A stretch of DNA of 64,000 bases from Vibrio genomosp. F10 str. ZF-129 (GTDB taxonomy: Bacteria; Pseudomonadota; Gammaproteobacteria; Enterobacterales; Vibrionaceae): positions 62,001 through 126,000 of the forward strand of contig NZ_AJYQ02000127.1 of NCBI RefSeq assembly GCF_000287055.2, given 5' to 3'. Numbering within the stretch: the stretch's first letter is position 1; every line of letters begins with the position of its first letter. Shown piece by piece: positions 34,283-43,104 of this stretch. The position numbers and the translations under genes were made by a program. Under the pieces are notes generated by a model, which made no database searches, was not told the DNA's origin, and was given only the letters and a program-made list of their open reading frames with translations.

Positions 34283-35542
34283 ATGACGCTATCTTTCCAA
34301 AATCTTGGGCTTTCTCATAAAATCGTTGATGTGGTCAATCAGCTAGGAATTAGCCAGCCGACAGAGATTCAGGCTCAGGCTATCCCTCATGTGTTAGCAA
34401 AAAAAAATGTGCTAGCCGGTGCGCAGACAGGCACAGGAAAGACAGCCGCTTTTTCGCTACCCATTATTCAGCAGTTCTTAGATCGACCGCTGACAAGAGA
34501 AATAAACAGCCGAGTCATTAGAGCGCTCGTTTTGGTACCCACTAGAGAATTGGCCCAGCAGGTTTTTGACAATGTCACTCATTATGCTGACCAAACTGGT
34601 TTAAAAATCGTGACTGCCTATGGTGGAACGAGCATGAATGTACAAACCACGAACTTGAAGGGAGGCGCTGATATTTTGGTCGCTACGCCGGGGCGACTTA
34701 TCGATCACCTATTTTGTAAAAATATCGTGCTGAGTCAAACCGAAGTACTTGTTTTAGATGAAGCGGATAGGATGTTAGATATGGGTTTTATGCCTGATGT
34801 CCAGCGTATTTTGAAGCGTATGAATGAAGCACGCCAAACTCTGTTCTTTTCGGCAACATTGGATCAGAAAATCAAAGCCATTGCCAACAAAATGATGTCT
34901 GATTCCGTAGAAATCCAAGTAGCACCAGCTAACAGTACCGCCGAGACAGTCAAGCAAATGGTGTATCCAGTGGATAAGAAGCGCAAAAGTGAACTGCTTG
35001 CGTACCTGATTGGTTCAAAAAACTGGCAGCAAGTGTTGGTCTTTACCAAAACTAAGCAAGCGACAGATGCGTTAGTGAAAGAACTTAAACTCGATGGCAT
35101 AAAAGCGACATCGATTCACGGTGATAAGAGCCAAGGCGCAAGGCAAAAAGCACTAGATGATTTTAAATCAGGTAAAGTTCGCGCTCTTATTGCTACGGAC
35201 GTAGCAGCAAGAGGGCTTGATATCCATCAGCTCCCTCAAGTTGTTAACTACGATTTACCGTATAAAGCCGAAGATTATGTGCATCGTATTGGTCGTACGG
35301 GGCGAGCAGGAGCGACAGGCTTAGCCGTCTCGTTAATGAGTCGAGATGAAGAGTATTTGCTTAAAGCAATAGAAGATCTACTCGATACCCATTTACCGCA
35401 GGAATGGTTAAACGGGTTTGAGCCTAGCCTCAACGATCCAATAGATAATGCGCATGCGCCATCCAAACGAGGCCGTTCGTCTGAAAAGCAAAAGATGAAA
35501 GCAAAGTTAAAAATACATGCGGGAAGAGGAAAACGTAGATAA
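34283..35542 (+). CDS. rhlE: RhlE-type DEAD-box RNA helicase
   Basis: 419-aa ATP-dependent RNA helicase. Q motif (FQNLGLS and PTEIQ), motif I AQTGTGKT, Ia PTRELA, motif II DEAD, motif III SAT and motif VI HRIGRTGR are all present, followed by a short basic tail (KRGRSSEKQKMKAKLKIHAGRGKRR). Length and tail fit RhlE, which acts in ribosome assembly and RNA turnover; SrmB-like alternatives are less likely. Ends in a long hairpin. Confidence 0.88.
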   Translation: MTLSFQNLGLSHKIVDVVNQLGISQPTEIQAQAIPHVLAKKNVLAGAQTGTGKTAAFSLPIIQQFLDRPLTREINSRVIRALVLVPTRELAQQVFDNVTHYADQTGLKIVTAYGGTSMNVQTTNLKGGADILVATPGRLIDHLFCKNIVLSQTEVLVLDEADRMLDMGFMPDVQRILKRMNEARQTLFFSATLDQKIKAIANKMMSDSVEIQVAPANSTAETVKQMVYPVDKKRKSELLAYLIGSKNWQQVLVFTKTKQATDALVKELKLDGIKATSIHGDKSQGARQKALDDFKSGKVRALIATDVAARGLDIHQLPQVVNYDLPYKAEDYVHRIGRTGRAGATGLAVSLMSRDEEYLLKAIEDLLDTHLPQEWLNGFEPSLNDPIDNAHAPSKRGRSSEKQKMKAKLKIHAGRGKRR

Positions 35543-35565
35543 AACGTTTAAAATATTCAAAAACC

Positions 35566-35598
35566 CCAGCCAACTTAACCTATATATAAGTTGGCTGG
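35566..35598 (+). terminator. long hairpin after rhlE
   Basis: Perfect 12-bp stem CCAGCCAACTTA/TAAGTTGGCTGG with a 9-nt loop, 23 nt after the stop. There is no clear T run, but position and stability suggest transcript termination or 3'-end protection. Confidence 0.6.
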
Positions 35599-36312
35599 AA
35601 TATATCTACCTTTCTCATTTTACCCGTTCCCTCCTCATTTACCCATAAGTCTCAATCTATATTTTTATTAGTAATAGGTGTTTGATTCGATATCGATGAT
35701 TAATAATAAAAATAACATTATCTAAAGACCGATAAACTTTGAACCGATAATATCCAATTACCGATAGATTTAATTATAAATATAATTATTCTTATCGGAA
35801 CCTGTATTCGATGTTTCTTAAGGACATTGCGACTAATAAAAATGTAAATAATGAATGGAGAATTAACCCATTGTTTTATTGATGGTAAATCTACGTTTCC
35901 TACTGCGATAAACGACTTGATACTTATATGCAAATCGAAAATAACATTAAATTGTTAACAGTATGTTTCTATTTACATCTGGTTGCATTTCCATTGTAAA
36001 ATTTATAAGTCCCTTGTTATCAATGACTTAATTGCATTTTGGTTTGTCTGTAGAGTACGTAATATATTATGAAATCATGCACTTATAGATGTTAACGATA
36101 AATTAACATTACATTTGTGGTGAGATCTTGTTCAAAATTATGCCTATTAAATGAAAAAATATTTGTATTGTAATATAAGGAGTCTAGTTTAAATAAGTAG
36201 AAAGATTCTTCAATTAAGAAAGAATTATAGTATTTGTTACGTTAGTTGGTGCTTATTTGAAAGTGCCATTTTATATACGCTTTAATATTGCTGTTAAGAA
36301 TGGAGTCCCTCA
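35599..36312. other. 714-nt A/T-rich region upstream of the pha operon
   Basis: Strongly A/T-rich with no credible ORF on either strand. It must hold the pha promoter. Near 35729-35798 CCGATA occurs three times (35729, 35744, 35761) and its complement TATCGG once (35793), which may be a regulator-binding cluster. Otherwise I see nothing. Confidence 0.5.
35729..35798. promoter_or_regulatory. CCGATA repeat cluster
   Basis: Three direct CCGATA copies and one inverted copy within 70 bp. The last direct copy and the inverted copy form an inverted repeat around a 26-nt A/T core. Lies about 520 nt before phaB. Confidence 0.3.
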
Positions 36313-37053
36313 ATGAAAAAGCTCGCTTTGATCACCGGATCAAAAGGCGGAATAGGTTCCGCGATCTCCTCTAAACTGGTTAGCGATGGTTACCGTGTAA
36401 TAGCAACATATTATACTGGCAATCATCAGTGTGCATTGGACTGGTTTGTAGAAAAAGAATTCAATGACGATCAGGTCCGGTTATTTGAACTCGATGTGAC
36501 GAATGCCGCGGAGTGCGCCGAGCGCCTCAGTAATCTTTTACAAGAGGAAGGCACCATCGATGTTTTGGTCAATAACGCGGGTATAACGAAAGACAGTGTA
36601 TTCAAAAAAATGACGTTGGATGCATGGCGTGACGTCATTGAAACCAACCTCAATAGTTTGTTTAACGTTACCCAACCGCTGTTCGCGCCAATGTGCGAAA
36701 AAGGCTCAGGTCGAGTCATCAATATTTCTTCTGTTAATGGGCTTAAAGGCCAATTTGGTCAAACCAATTACTCAGCCGCTAAAGCGGGAATGATTGGATT
36801 TTCAAAAGCACTTGCGGCTGAGGGGGCTCGCAGTGGCGTGACCGTTAATGTAGTCGCTCCAGGGTACACAGCAACCCCCATGGTTCAGCAAATGAAACCA
36901 GAAGTTCTTGAGTCAATTAAGTCACAAATTCCGATGAAACGTTTAGCGACACCGGAAGAGATTGCGGAGTCGGTGAGTTTTCTCGCAAGCGATGCAGGGG
37001 CATACATTACTGGTGAAACATTGTCAGTCAATGGCGGATTGTACATGAGTTAG
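36313..37053 (+). CDS. phaB: PhaB, acetoacetyl-CoA reductase
   Basis: 246-aa short-chain dehydrogenase that reduces acetoacetyl-CoA to (R)-3-hydroxybutyryl-CoA, normally with NADPH, step 2 of polyhydroxybutyrate synthesis. The cofactor loop GSKGGIGSA (9-17), NNAG (87-90) and the catalytic S140, Y153 and K157 are all present. GGAG precedes ATG. First gene of phaB-phaA-phasin-phaC; phaA starts 10 nt after its stop. Confidence 0.95.
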   Translation: MKKLALITGSKGGIGSAISSKLVSDGYRVIATYYTGNHQCALDWFVEKEFNDDQVRLFELDVTNAAECAERLSNLLQEEGTIDVLVNNAGITKDSVFKKMTLDAWRDVIETNLNSLFNVTQPLFAPMCEKGSGRVINISSVNGLKGQFGQTNYSAAKAGMIGFSKALAAEGARSGVTVNVVAPGYTATPMVQQMKPEVLESIKSQIPMKRLATPEEIAESVSFLASDAGAYITGETLSVNGGLYMS

Positions 37054-37063
37054 GTTGGGCATT

Positions 37064-38287
37064 ATGAAAAGAGTATTTGTTGTAGCAGCGAAACGAACAC
37101 CAATTGGATCGTTTGGTGGAAGTTTAAAAGAGATATCTGCAGGTAAGCTTGCATCTATCGCTATCAGAAGTGCGTTAGAAGCTGGAAATGTTCAACCACA
37201 AAACGTGGATGAAGTGATTGTTGGTAATGTCATTGGCGCCGGACAAGGCATGAGTGTTGGGCGTCAAGCGGCCATATTTGCGGGTCTTCCCACAAGTGTC
37301 CCTGCATATAGTCTAAACATGGTTTGCGGTAGTGGTATGAAATCAGTCATGGATGCGGTGTCTCATATTCGCTCTGACGATGCTGAGATCGTCGTTGCAG
37401 CGGGTGTTGAAGTGATGTCACAAATTCCTTTTACCGTCCCTTCGTCAGTTCGTGATGGTCACAAAATGGGGCATCTGAACATGACCGATCTACTGATATC
37501 AGATGGTCTGACGGATGTGTTTAATCAATACCACATGGGGGTGACGGCGGAAAATGTTGCCAAAGAATGCGGCATTAGCCGCCAGCAACAAGACGAGTTT
37601 GCGCTGAACAGCCAGCAAAAAGCCATCGCAGCCATAGAAGCAGGCGTATTCAAAGATGAAATAACCCCTGTAGATGTAAAAAAGCGTCGGGAAACCGTTA
37701 CCTTCGATACGGATGAATATCCAAAGGCCACGGCAACATTGAGCGGATTGGAAAAACTCCGCCCTGCTTTTGACCGAGAAGGCAGTGTCACTGCAGGAAA
37801 TGCGTCTGGAATCAATGATGGGGCGAGTGCATTGATTCTGGCCTCTGAAGACGCGGTTAACACCTACGATCTAAAACCAATCGCTGAAATTACCAGTTAT
37901 GCGCAATCTGGGCTGGACCCGAAAATCATGGGATTAGGTCCTGTTGAGGCGGTGTCTCAGGCGTTAAGTAAAGCAGCTCTTCAACTCAAGGACATCGATC
38001 TGTTTGAGCTCAATGAAGCGTTCGCCGCGCAAGCTTTAGGTGTGGTGCATTCATTAGCGAAAGAGCATCAAGTGTCGGTATCTTCGATCTTGGATAACGC
38101 AAACGTTAACGGCGGAGCCATTGCACTTGGGCATCCATTAGGAGCATCGGGCAATCGTATTCTCGTTACTCTTATCCATGAACTCAACCGAAGAAGTGGC
38201 CAGTACGGTGCTGCTTCCTTATGTGTTGGGGGCGGTATGGGGACAGCAGTCATCGTTAAGTCAGCATCGCTAAATCAACAAAGTTAA
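37064..38287 (+). CDS. phaA: PhaA, acetyl-CoA C-acetyltransferase
   Basis: 407-aa thiolase condensing two acetyl-CoA to acetoacetyl-CoA, step 1 of polyhydroxybutyrate synthesis. Acyl-carrying C88 (NMVCGSG), the histidine in ALGHPLGASG and C387 in CVGGGMG form the active site. The frame begins 9 nt earlier at a TTG, but ATG 37064 gives the usual start. A 19-bp tandem duplication begins at its stop codon. Confidence 0.95.
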   Translation: MKRVFVVAAKRTPIGSFGGSLKEISAGKLASIAIRSALEAGNVQPQNVDEVIVGNVIGAGQGMSVGRQAAIFAGLPTSVPAYSLNMVCGSGMKSVMDAVSHIRSDDAEIVVAAGVEVMSQIPFTVPSSVRDGHKMGHLNMTDLLISDGLTDVFNQYHMGVTAENVAKECGISRQQQDEFALNSQQKAIAAIEAGVFKDEITPVDVKKRRETVTFDTDEYPKATATLSGLEKLRPAFDREGSVTAGNASGINDGASALILASEDAVNTYDLKPIAEITSYAQSGLDPKIMGLGPVEAVSQALSKAALQLKDIDLFELNEAFAAQALGVVHSLAKEHQVSVSSILDNANVNGGAIALGHPLGASGNRILVTLIHELNRRSGQYGAASLCVGGGMGTAVIVKSASLNQQS

Positions 38288-38324
38288 GTTAAATCAGCAT
38301 AGTTTAGTTAAATCAGCATAGTTA
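38287..38324. repeat. 19-bp tandem duplication at the phaA stop
   Basis: AGTTAAATCAGCATAGTTT and AGTTAAATCAGCATAGTTA are adjacent (18 of 19 identical). The first base is the last base of the phaA stop codon; the array lies between phaA and the phasin gene. Confidence 0.92.
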
Positions 38325-38374
38325 AATCCATTTAGTGATTAAACCGAATATTTTATTTATCTAGGAGAACGACC

Positions 38375-38722
38375 ATGTATACAGATTTCTTTAAAACATT
38401 CACAGACCAAACTGAGCAATCACTTCAGCCTTATCTAAAGTTCAATAAGCTAATGACAAAAAATGTTGAAGTGCTTACTGAGCTACAACTTAATGCGATT
38501 CGTACCTACAGTGAGATGGGTATGACTCAAATGAAGGCCGCAACGGAAGTGCGTGATGTGACATCATTGACTGCATTTAACGGCCAGCAACTTGCTGTGT
38601 TAACCAAGTTATCTCAACAACTCACCGAAGACAGCAGCAAGCTACAGGCGATTGCGAAAGAGTTCAAAGACGATGTTGAACAGATGACCTCGGAAAATCT
38701 AAAAACAGTGACTCCTGCATAA
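38375..38722 (+). CDS. phasin family protein
   Basis: 115-aa, nearly all-helical protein of the phasin family, which coats polyhydroxyalkanoate granules and controls their size. The sequence (FKTFTDQTEQSLQPYLKFN, LTAFNGQQLAVLTKLSQQL) has the amphipathic heptads typical of the family. AGGAG precedes ATG. It sits between phaA and phaC as in V. cholerae and ends in a strong terminator, which should make its mRNA more abundant than that of phaC. Confidence 0.9.
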   Translation: MYTDFFKTFTDQTEQSLQPYLKFNKLMTKNVEVLTELQLNAIRTYSEMGMTQMKAATEVRDVTSLTAFNGQQLAVLTKLSQQLTEDSSKLQAIAKEFKDDVEQMTSENLKTVTPA

Positions 38723-38735
38723 CACAGTCCATTTT

Positions 38736-38762
38736 GCCGCCTTTGATTAAGGCGGCTTTTTT
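38736..38762 (+). terminator. intrinsic terminator between phasin and phaC
   Basis: Perfect 8-bp stem GCCGCCTT/AAGGCGGC, 5-nt loop, six T. phaC starts 22 nt later, so this is probably a partial terminator inside the operon. Confidence 0.88.
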
Positions 38763-38783
38763 CCGAAGATAGGAGTAGAAACC

Positions 38784-40604
38784 ATGTTCCAACACTTCTT
38801 TTCGGACTACCTTGTAAAACTCCAAGAAACCAATCAGCAATGGTGGCAAGATCTTGAATTAAGCAAGGAAGCCGTGAACACCCCCCTCAACAAAGCCATG
38901 CAAGAAGTCAATTTTGAAGACTCTGCTAAGTTCTTTGAACAAGCGGTCAATCAACCTACTGCTCTACTGCAAATGCAAACTCAGTGGTGGGAACAACAAC
39001 TCAAAATCTGGCAAAACGTCGCGTTGGCCGGCAATACACAAAGCTTGGTCAATGAAGAAAAAGGCGACAAACGTTTTTCAGATGAGGGGTGGAAAAACGA
39101 TGCATTTTATAGCTTCATAAAACAGTCGTATTTACTTTTTAGCCAGACTTATTTTGATACCATTAACAGCATTGAAGGTGTTGATGAGAAAACCAAAGAA
39201 CGCATTATTTTCTTTTCTCGCCAAGCCATTAATGCACTCTCGCCAAGTAATTTTATCGCGACCAATCCAGAACTGCTCAAGCTCACTATTGAACAGAATG
39301 GTGAAAACTTATTAGCTGGCTTAGATCAACTGCGCGAAGATGTAGAGTCTAGTGCGGACATTTTGAAGATCCGCATGACTAATAACAACGCGTTCCGTAT
39401 TGGCGATGACGTTGCTAATACACCGGGTGATGTCGTTTTTAAGAATGAGTTATTCGAGCTTATTCAATACAAACCACTCACAGAAAAAGTGAACGCAACG
39501 CCACTGTTGATTGTTCCTCCATTCATCAACAAATATTATATTTTGGATTTGCGCGAAAAAAATTCAATGATGCGATGGCTTGTTGAGCAGGGGCACACGG
39601 TATTCATGATGTCGTGGCGAAACCCAGGTAAAGAACAATCTAATGTGGAATTCGGCGATTACGTAACGGAAGGCGTTGTCAAAGCGGTGTCTGCAATTGA
39701 GGATATCACGGGCCAAGAACAGATTAATGCGGCTGGATATTGCATCGGCGGAACCGTACTAGCCTCAACGGTTGCGTATTATGCGGCCAAAAGAATGAAG
39801 AAGCGGATCAAATCAGCGTCGTTTTTCACTACATTACTCGACTTCTCTCAACCGGGTGAAGTGGGTGCGTATATTAACGATACGATCGTCAGTGCGTTAG
39901 AAATACAAAATAACGCGAAGGGCTATATGGATGGAAGATCACTCAGCGTGACCTTCAGCTTGCTTCGAGAAAATAGTTTGTATTGGAACTATTACGTTGA
40001 GAACTATTTAAAAGGTAAAAGCCCAGTCGATTTTGATCTGCTTTATTGGAACAGCGATAGCACAAACGTTTCAGCACCGTGTCATAACTTCCTCATTCGA
40101 CAACTTTATTTGGAAAATAAATTGGTTCAAGATAAAGGGGTTAAGATTGGTGGAGTTTGGATTGATCTTAATAAGATCAAAGTGCCTAGCTATTTCATTT
40201 CTGCGAAGGAAGACCATATAGCCTTATGGCAAGGGACGTATCGTGGTGCTCTAAAATCTGGCGGTAATAAGACCTTTGTGCTTGGCGAATCTGGGCATAT
40301 AGCGGGCATCGTTAACCATCCTAGTAAAAACAAGTATGGGTACTGGTTAAATGACAATCTTGATGATTCTGCTGATGAATGGTTATCGAACGCCACTCGT
40401 TCGGAAGGGTCTTGGTGGCCACATTGGCATAAATGGCTAATGACCTTTAATCCAGAAGAGCAAGTAGAACCGTTTGGGCAAGGTTCAGCGAACAACCCTG
40501 TGATTAGTGTTGCGCCAGGGAAATATGTCAGACAGGTCCTTCCCGTTGAATCGGTTAGTGATGGTAAGAGTAAAACAGAGAAAGAACAGGCAGAGACAGC
40601 TTAG
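38784..40604 (+). CDS. phaC: PhaC, class I polyhydroxyalkanoate synthase
   Basis: 606-aa polymerase that joins (R)-3-hydroxyacyl-CoA into polyhydroxyalkanoate at the granule surface. The lipase-like box GYCIG holds the nucleophile C320, with D477 (KEDH) and H505 (ESGHIAG) completing the triad; spacing agrees with class I enzymes such as that of Cupriavidus. The N-terminal 200 residues are the variable Trp/Gln-rich domain. No phaE or phaR is present, as expected for class I. Start after AGGAG. Confidence 0.95.
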   Translation: MFQHFFSDYLVKLQETNQQWWQDLELSKEAVNTPLNKAMQEVNFEDSAKFFEQAVNQPTALLQMQTQWWEQQLKIWQNVALAGNTQSLVNEEKGDKRFSDEGWKNDAFYSFIKQSYLLFSQTYFDTINSIEGVDEKTKERIIFFSRQAINALSPSNFIATNPELLKLTIEQNGENLLAGLDQLREDVESSADILKIRMTNNNAFRIGDDVANTPGDVVFKNELFELIQYKPLTEKVNATPLLIVPPFINKYYILDLREKNSMMRWLVEQGHTVFMMSWRNPGKEQSNVEFGDYVTEGVVKAVSAIEDITGQEQINAAGYCIGGTVLASTVAYYAAKRMKKRIKSASFFTTLLDFSQPGEVGAYINDTIVSALEIQNNAKGYMDGRSLSVTFSLLRENSLYWNYYVENYLKGKSPVDFDLLYWNSDSTNVSAPCHNFLIRQLYLENKLVQDKGVKIGGVWIDLNKIKVPSYFISAKEDHIALWQGTYRGALKSGGNKTFVLGESGHIAGIVNHPSKNKYGYWLNDNLDDSADEWLSNATRSEGSWWPHWHKWLMTFNPEEQVEPFGQGSANNPVISVAPGKYVRQVLPVESVSDGKSKTEKEQAETA

Positions 40605-40620
40605 ATGCCTACTGCGATGA

Positions 40621-40661
40621 AAGGGTATTTGAACATCGCGGCTGCGGCGTTCAAATACCTT
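40621..40661. terminator. bidirectional terminator after phaC
   Basis: Perfect 11-bp stem GGTATTTGAAC/GTTCAAATACC around a GC-rich 14-nt loop, extended by A/T pairs, between phaC (+) and the CoA-disulfide reductase gene (-). Confidence 0.75.
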
Positions 40662-40696
40662 ATCGAGTTTAATGACTTATATTAGCTATTTAGTCA

Positions 40697-42349
40697 TTAG
40701 CACTTAGCGAATGCGTAAGTACGGAAGCCACCAATCAAATTTCGTGCTTTGTAGCCATTATTAACCAGTTGACGATACGCAACGTTACCGCGTAACCCGA
40801 CTTGGCAATAAATGACGACTTCTTTGTCTTTCGGTAATTCGCTCATGCGGTGGCGAAGTTGATCAACAGGAATATTGATAGCGCCTTCGATATATCCGCC
40901 ATTTTGTAGCTCGCCAGGGTTACGTACATCCAACAATACTTGTGTGTCATCGAGGTGATCAATCTCATCAAAGTGAATGGGCGTTGAATCGCCTTTGATG
41001 ATGTTATTAGCAACAAAAGCGGCTTGGTTAATGACATCTTTGGCGCTGCCGTAAGGGGGAGCATAGGTCAATTCAAGGTGCTGAAGTTGTTCAACAGTCA
41101 TTCCTGCTCTCTGCGCCACGGCCATGATATCAATGCGTTTGTCGACACCGTCTTTCCCAGCGGCCTGAGCACCCAAAATCTTGCCATTTTTTGGATCAAA
41201 CAGCATTTTAAATGACACGATTTCTGCGCCAGGGTAGTAGCTAGCATGGCTTGCCGTATGAACGAACACTTTCTCGTAGTCAATACCATCGCGTTTAAGC
41301 TGCTTCTCGTTTTTACCAGTAGATGCAATTGCAAGGTCAAAGATCTTACAAATCGCTGTACCTTGTGTTCCTTGATAACTCTCTTGGCGGCCTAGCATGT
41401 TGTCAGCCGCCATTCTACCTTGACGATTCGCAGGGCCAGCCAATGGAACCATAGTTTGAGAACCCGTTACGAAATCTTGCTCCTCTATCGCATCACCGAC
41501 GGCATAGATCGACGGATCGCTGGTTTGCATAGTGGGTGTGGTCCAAATGCCACCTAGATCGCCAATTTTTAGCCCAGCTTGAGACGCTAGTGTTGTCTCC
41601 GGACGAACACCTATCGCCATAATTAGAATGCCAGTTTCTAATTGCTCGCCATTGTTTAGGCTCAATACCAGGCTTTGGCTCGTCGATTGGTAATCAACGG
41701 CTTCAAGCGCAACGCCTAACCTAAGGTCTATGCCTTTGCTTTTTATTTCCGCATGAGCAAAGCCAGCCATTTCACGGTCAACAGGGGTCATAACCTGATC
41801 CGCCATTTCAATGAGGGTTGTTTCAATGCCTAGCTGGTGGAAAGCTTCCATCATTTCCAAGCCAATGAAGCCACCGCCGACGACTGTGGCGTGTTGAGGT
41901 TTATTGTCAGCTAATGTGTTTAGGATCTTATCCATATCAGGAATGTTGCGCAGCGAGTGCGTCAACGGGTTCTGGATACCCGAAATAGGCGGTACAATCG
42001 GAGCTGCACCTGGGCTCAGCAGTAAAAAGTCGTAAGTTTCAATGTATTCAGTGCCATCTAGAAGATTCTTAATGGTAACCGATTTACTCGATCGGTCGAT
42101 GCTAACCACTTCATTCATGGTACGCACGTCGACGTTAAAGCGAGCTAGGAAACTCTCAGGGGTTTGAAGCAGCAGTTTATTACGCTCCTTGATATCACCG
42201 CCAATATGGTAAGGCAAGCCGCAGTTAGCAAAAGAGACAAACTCACCGCGTTCAAACATGATAATTTCAGCATCTTCACTTAATCGTCTTGCGCGAGCCG
42301 CAGCAGAAGCACCACCAGCAACGCCACCAATAATTAGAATCTTTGTCAT
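40697..42349 (-). CDS. CoA-disulfide/persulfide reductase with rhodanese domain
   Basis: 550-aa FAD enzyme. Residues 1-440 are a pyridine-nucleotide-disulfide reductase with GGVAGGASAA (8-17) and the single redox cysteine C43 (FANCGLPYH) typical of CoA-disulfide reductases. Residues about 455-550 are a rhodanese domain with active C515 (YCQVGLRG). This fusion (CoADR-Rhd, also called NADH persulfide reductase in Shewanella) reduces CoA- or protein-bound persulfides and sulfur. GGAG precedes ATG. A DUF2892 gene lies 19 nt upstream in the same operon, and an ArsR persulfide-type sensor is divergent. Confidence 0.92.
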   Translation of the reverse strand: MTKILIIGGVAGGASAAARARRLSEDAEIIMFERGEFVSFANCGLPYHIGGDIKERNKLLLQTPESFLARFNVDVRTMNEVVSIDRSSKSVTIKNLLDGTEYIETYDFLLLSPGAAPIVPPISGIQNPLTHSLRNIPDMDKILNTLADNKPQHATVVGGGFIGLEMMEAFHQLGIETTLIEMADQVMTPVDREMAGFAHAEIKSKGIDLRLGVALEAVDYQSTSQSLVLSLNNGEQLETGILIMAIGVRPETTLASQAGLKIGDLGGIWTTPTMQTSDPSIYAVGDAIEEQDFVTGSQTMVPLAGPANRQGRMAADNMLGRQESYQGTQGTAICKIFDLAIASTGKNEKQLKRDGIDYEKVFVHTASHASYYPGAEIVSFKMLFDPKNGKILGAQAAGKDGVDKRIDIMAVAQRAGMTVEQLQHLELTYAPPYGSAKDVINQAAFVANNIIKGDSTPIHFDEIDHLDDTQVLLDVRNPGELQNGGYIEGAINIPVDQLRHRMSELPKDKEVVIYCQVGLRGNVAYRQLVNNGYKARNLIGGFRTYAFAKC

Positions 42350-42368
42350 TATTTTCTCCGAGGTACGC

Positions 42369-42554
42369 TTAGCGTAGTCCTAGTTTTTTTAAAAAATATA
42401 CGGCAGGACAAATACCAGTGAATGCACTCTGAATCAGATTTATCCCAACAAATACGGTTAGCCAAACAAAATTACTATGAACAGTGACTGTTAATAGCAC
42501 AGATAGAAGAATCATACAGCCAGCCAGTACGCGTACACCATTATCAATTGTCAT
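42369..42554 (-). CDS. small DUF2892 (YgaP-like) membrane protein
   Basis: 61-aa protein with two hydrophobic segments and the DUF2892 pattern (DNGVRVLAG near the N-terminus, GICPAVYFLKKLG at the C-terminus). In E. coli YgaP the same unit is fused to a rhodanese domain; here it is a separate gene directly upstream of the rhodanese-bearing reductase. ATG 42554 has GGAA about 8 nt upstream; the frame extends to 42593 without support. The CP pair in GICP is conserved in the family. Confidence 0.8.
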   Translation of the reverse strand: MTIDNGVRVLAGCMILLSVLLTVTVHSNFVWLTVFVGINLIQSAFTGICPAVYFLKKLGLR

Positions 42555-42608
42555 AATCTTGTTCCTTCCATTCGTTGTGTAATGTCTTTCCATTTGTCTA
42601 TTAGCTCA

Positions 42609-42674
42609 TACTAATGTTAAATTATCTAAATTGCAATGGACTAAATTAGTATTGACTAATTTAAATTTATTAGT
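42609..42674. promoter_or_regulatory. candidate ArsR operators in the divergent promoter
   Basis: Between the divergent operons lie several CTAAT/ATTAG half-sites: a palindrome ACTAAT-N8-ATTAGT (42655-42674), CTAA-A-TTAG (42641-42649) and a single CTAAT near 42611. They overlap the region where both promoters should be, fitting self-repression by the adjacent ArsR protein. Confidence 0.5.
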
Positions 42675-42711
42675 AGAATCTAAACAAAGCCCAATGAGAG
42701 TTAGTATTGCT

Positions 42712-43029
42712 ATGAAAAATCAGGTTCTCGATCTCAAAGAGATGCAAAGCCAAGCAGAGGAAGCCGCTAATTTACTAAGAGTGATGGCGCACCCTGAGCG
42801 TTTAATGGTTCTCTGTTACTTAACGGAAGGGGAAGTGGGCGTTGCCGAACTGATGCAGCATTCAAATTTGAGCCAGTCTGCTTTTTCTCAACACCTATCT
42901 GTACTGAGAAAATGTGGTTTGATTACTTCTCGCAAGGAATCTCAGCAGGTGTTTTACTCGTTGGCGGACCCAAGAGCGCACGCATTGATTAATAGCCTTC
43001 ACAGCGTTTTTTGCAGAGCTGTCAGTTAA
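42712..43029 (+). CDS. ArsR-family repressor, SqrR/BigR/HlyU-like
   Basis: 105-aa winged-helix repressor (helix 3/recognition region SNLSQSAFSQHLSVLRKCG). It lacks the CxC metal site of ArsR proper. C35 (MVLCYLTEG) and C101 (VFCRAVS) are 66 residues apart, the same spacing as the persulfide-sensing pairs of SqrR (C41/C107), BigR (C42/C108) and HlyU (C38/C104), so it should lose DNA binding when a tetrasulfide bridge forms. ATG 42712 is chosen as matching family length; the frame is open to 42631. Divergent from the persulfide reductase and followed by sulfur transporters. Confidence 0.88.
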   Translation: MKNQVLDLKEMQSQAEEAANLLRVMAHPERLMVLCYLTEGEVGVAELMQHSNLSQSAFSQHLSVLRKCGLITSRKESQQVFYSLADPRAHALINSLHSVFCRAVS

Positions 43030-43104
43030 TTAAAAAATACATTTTGATTGGCTGTTTTGCTGAGCAGGTAATCAAAATTTGTTTTCAATTGTATAGAGGT
43101 TTAT

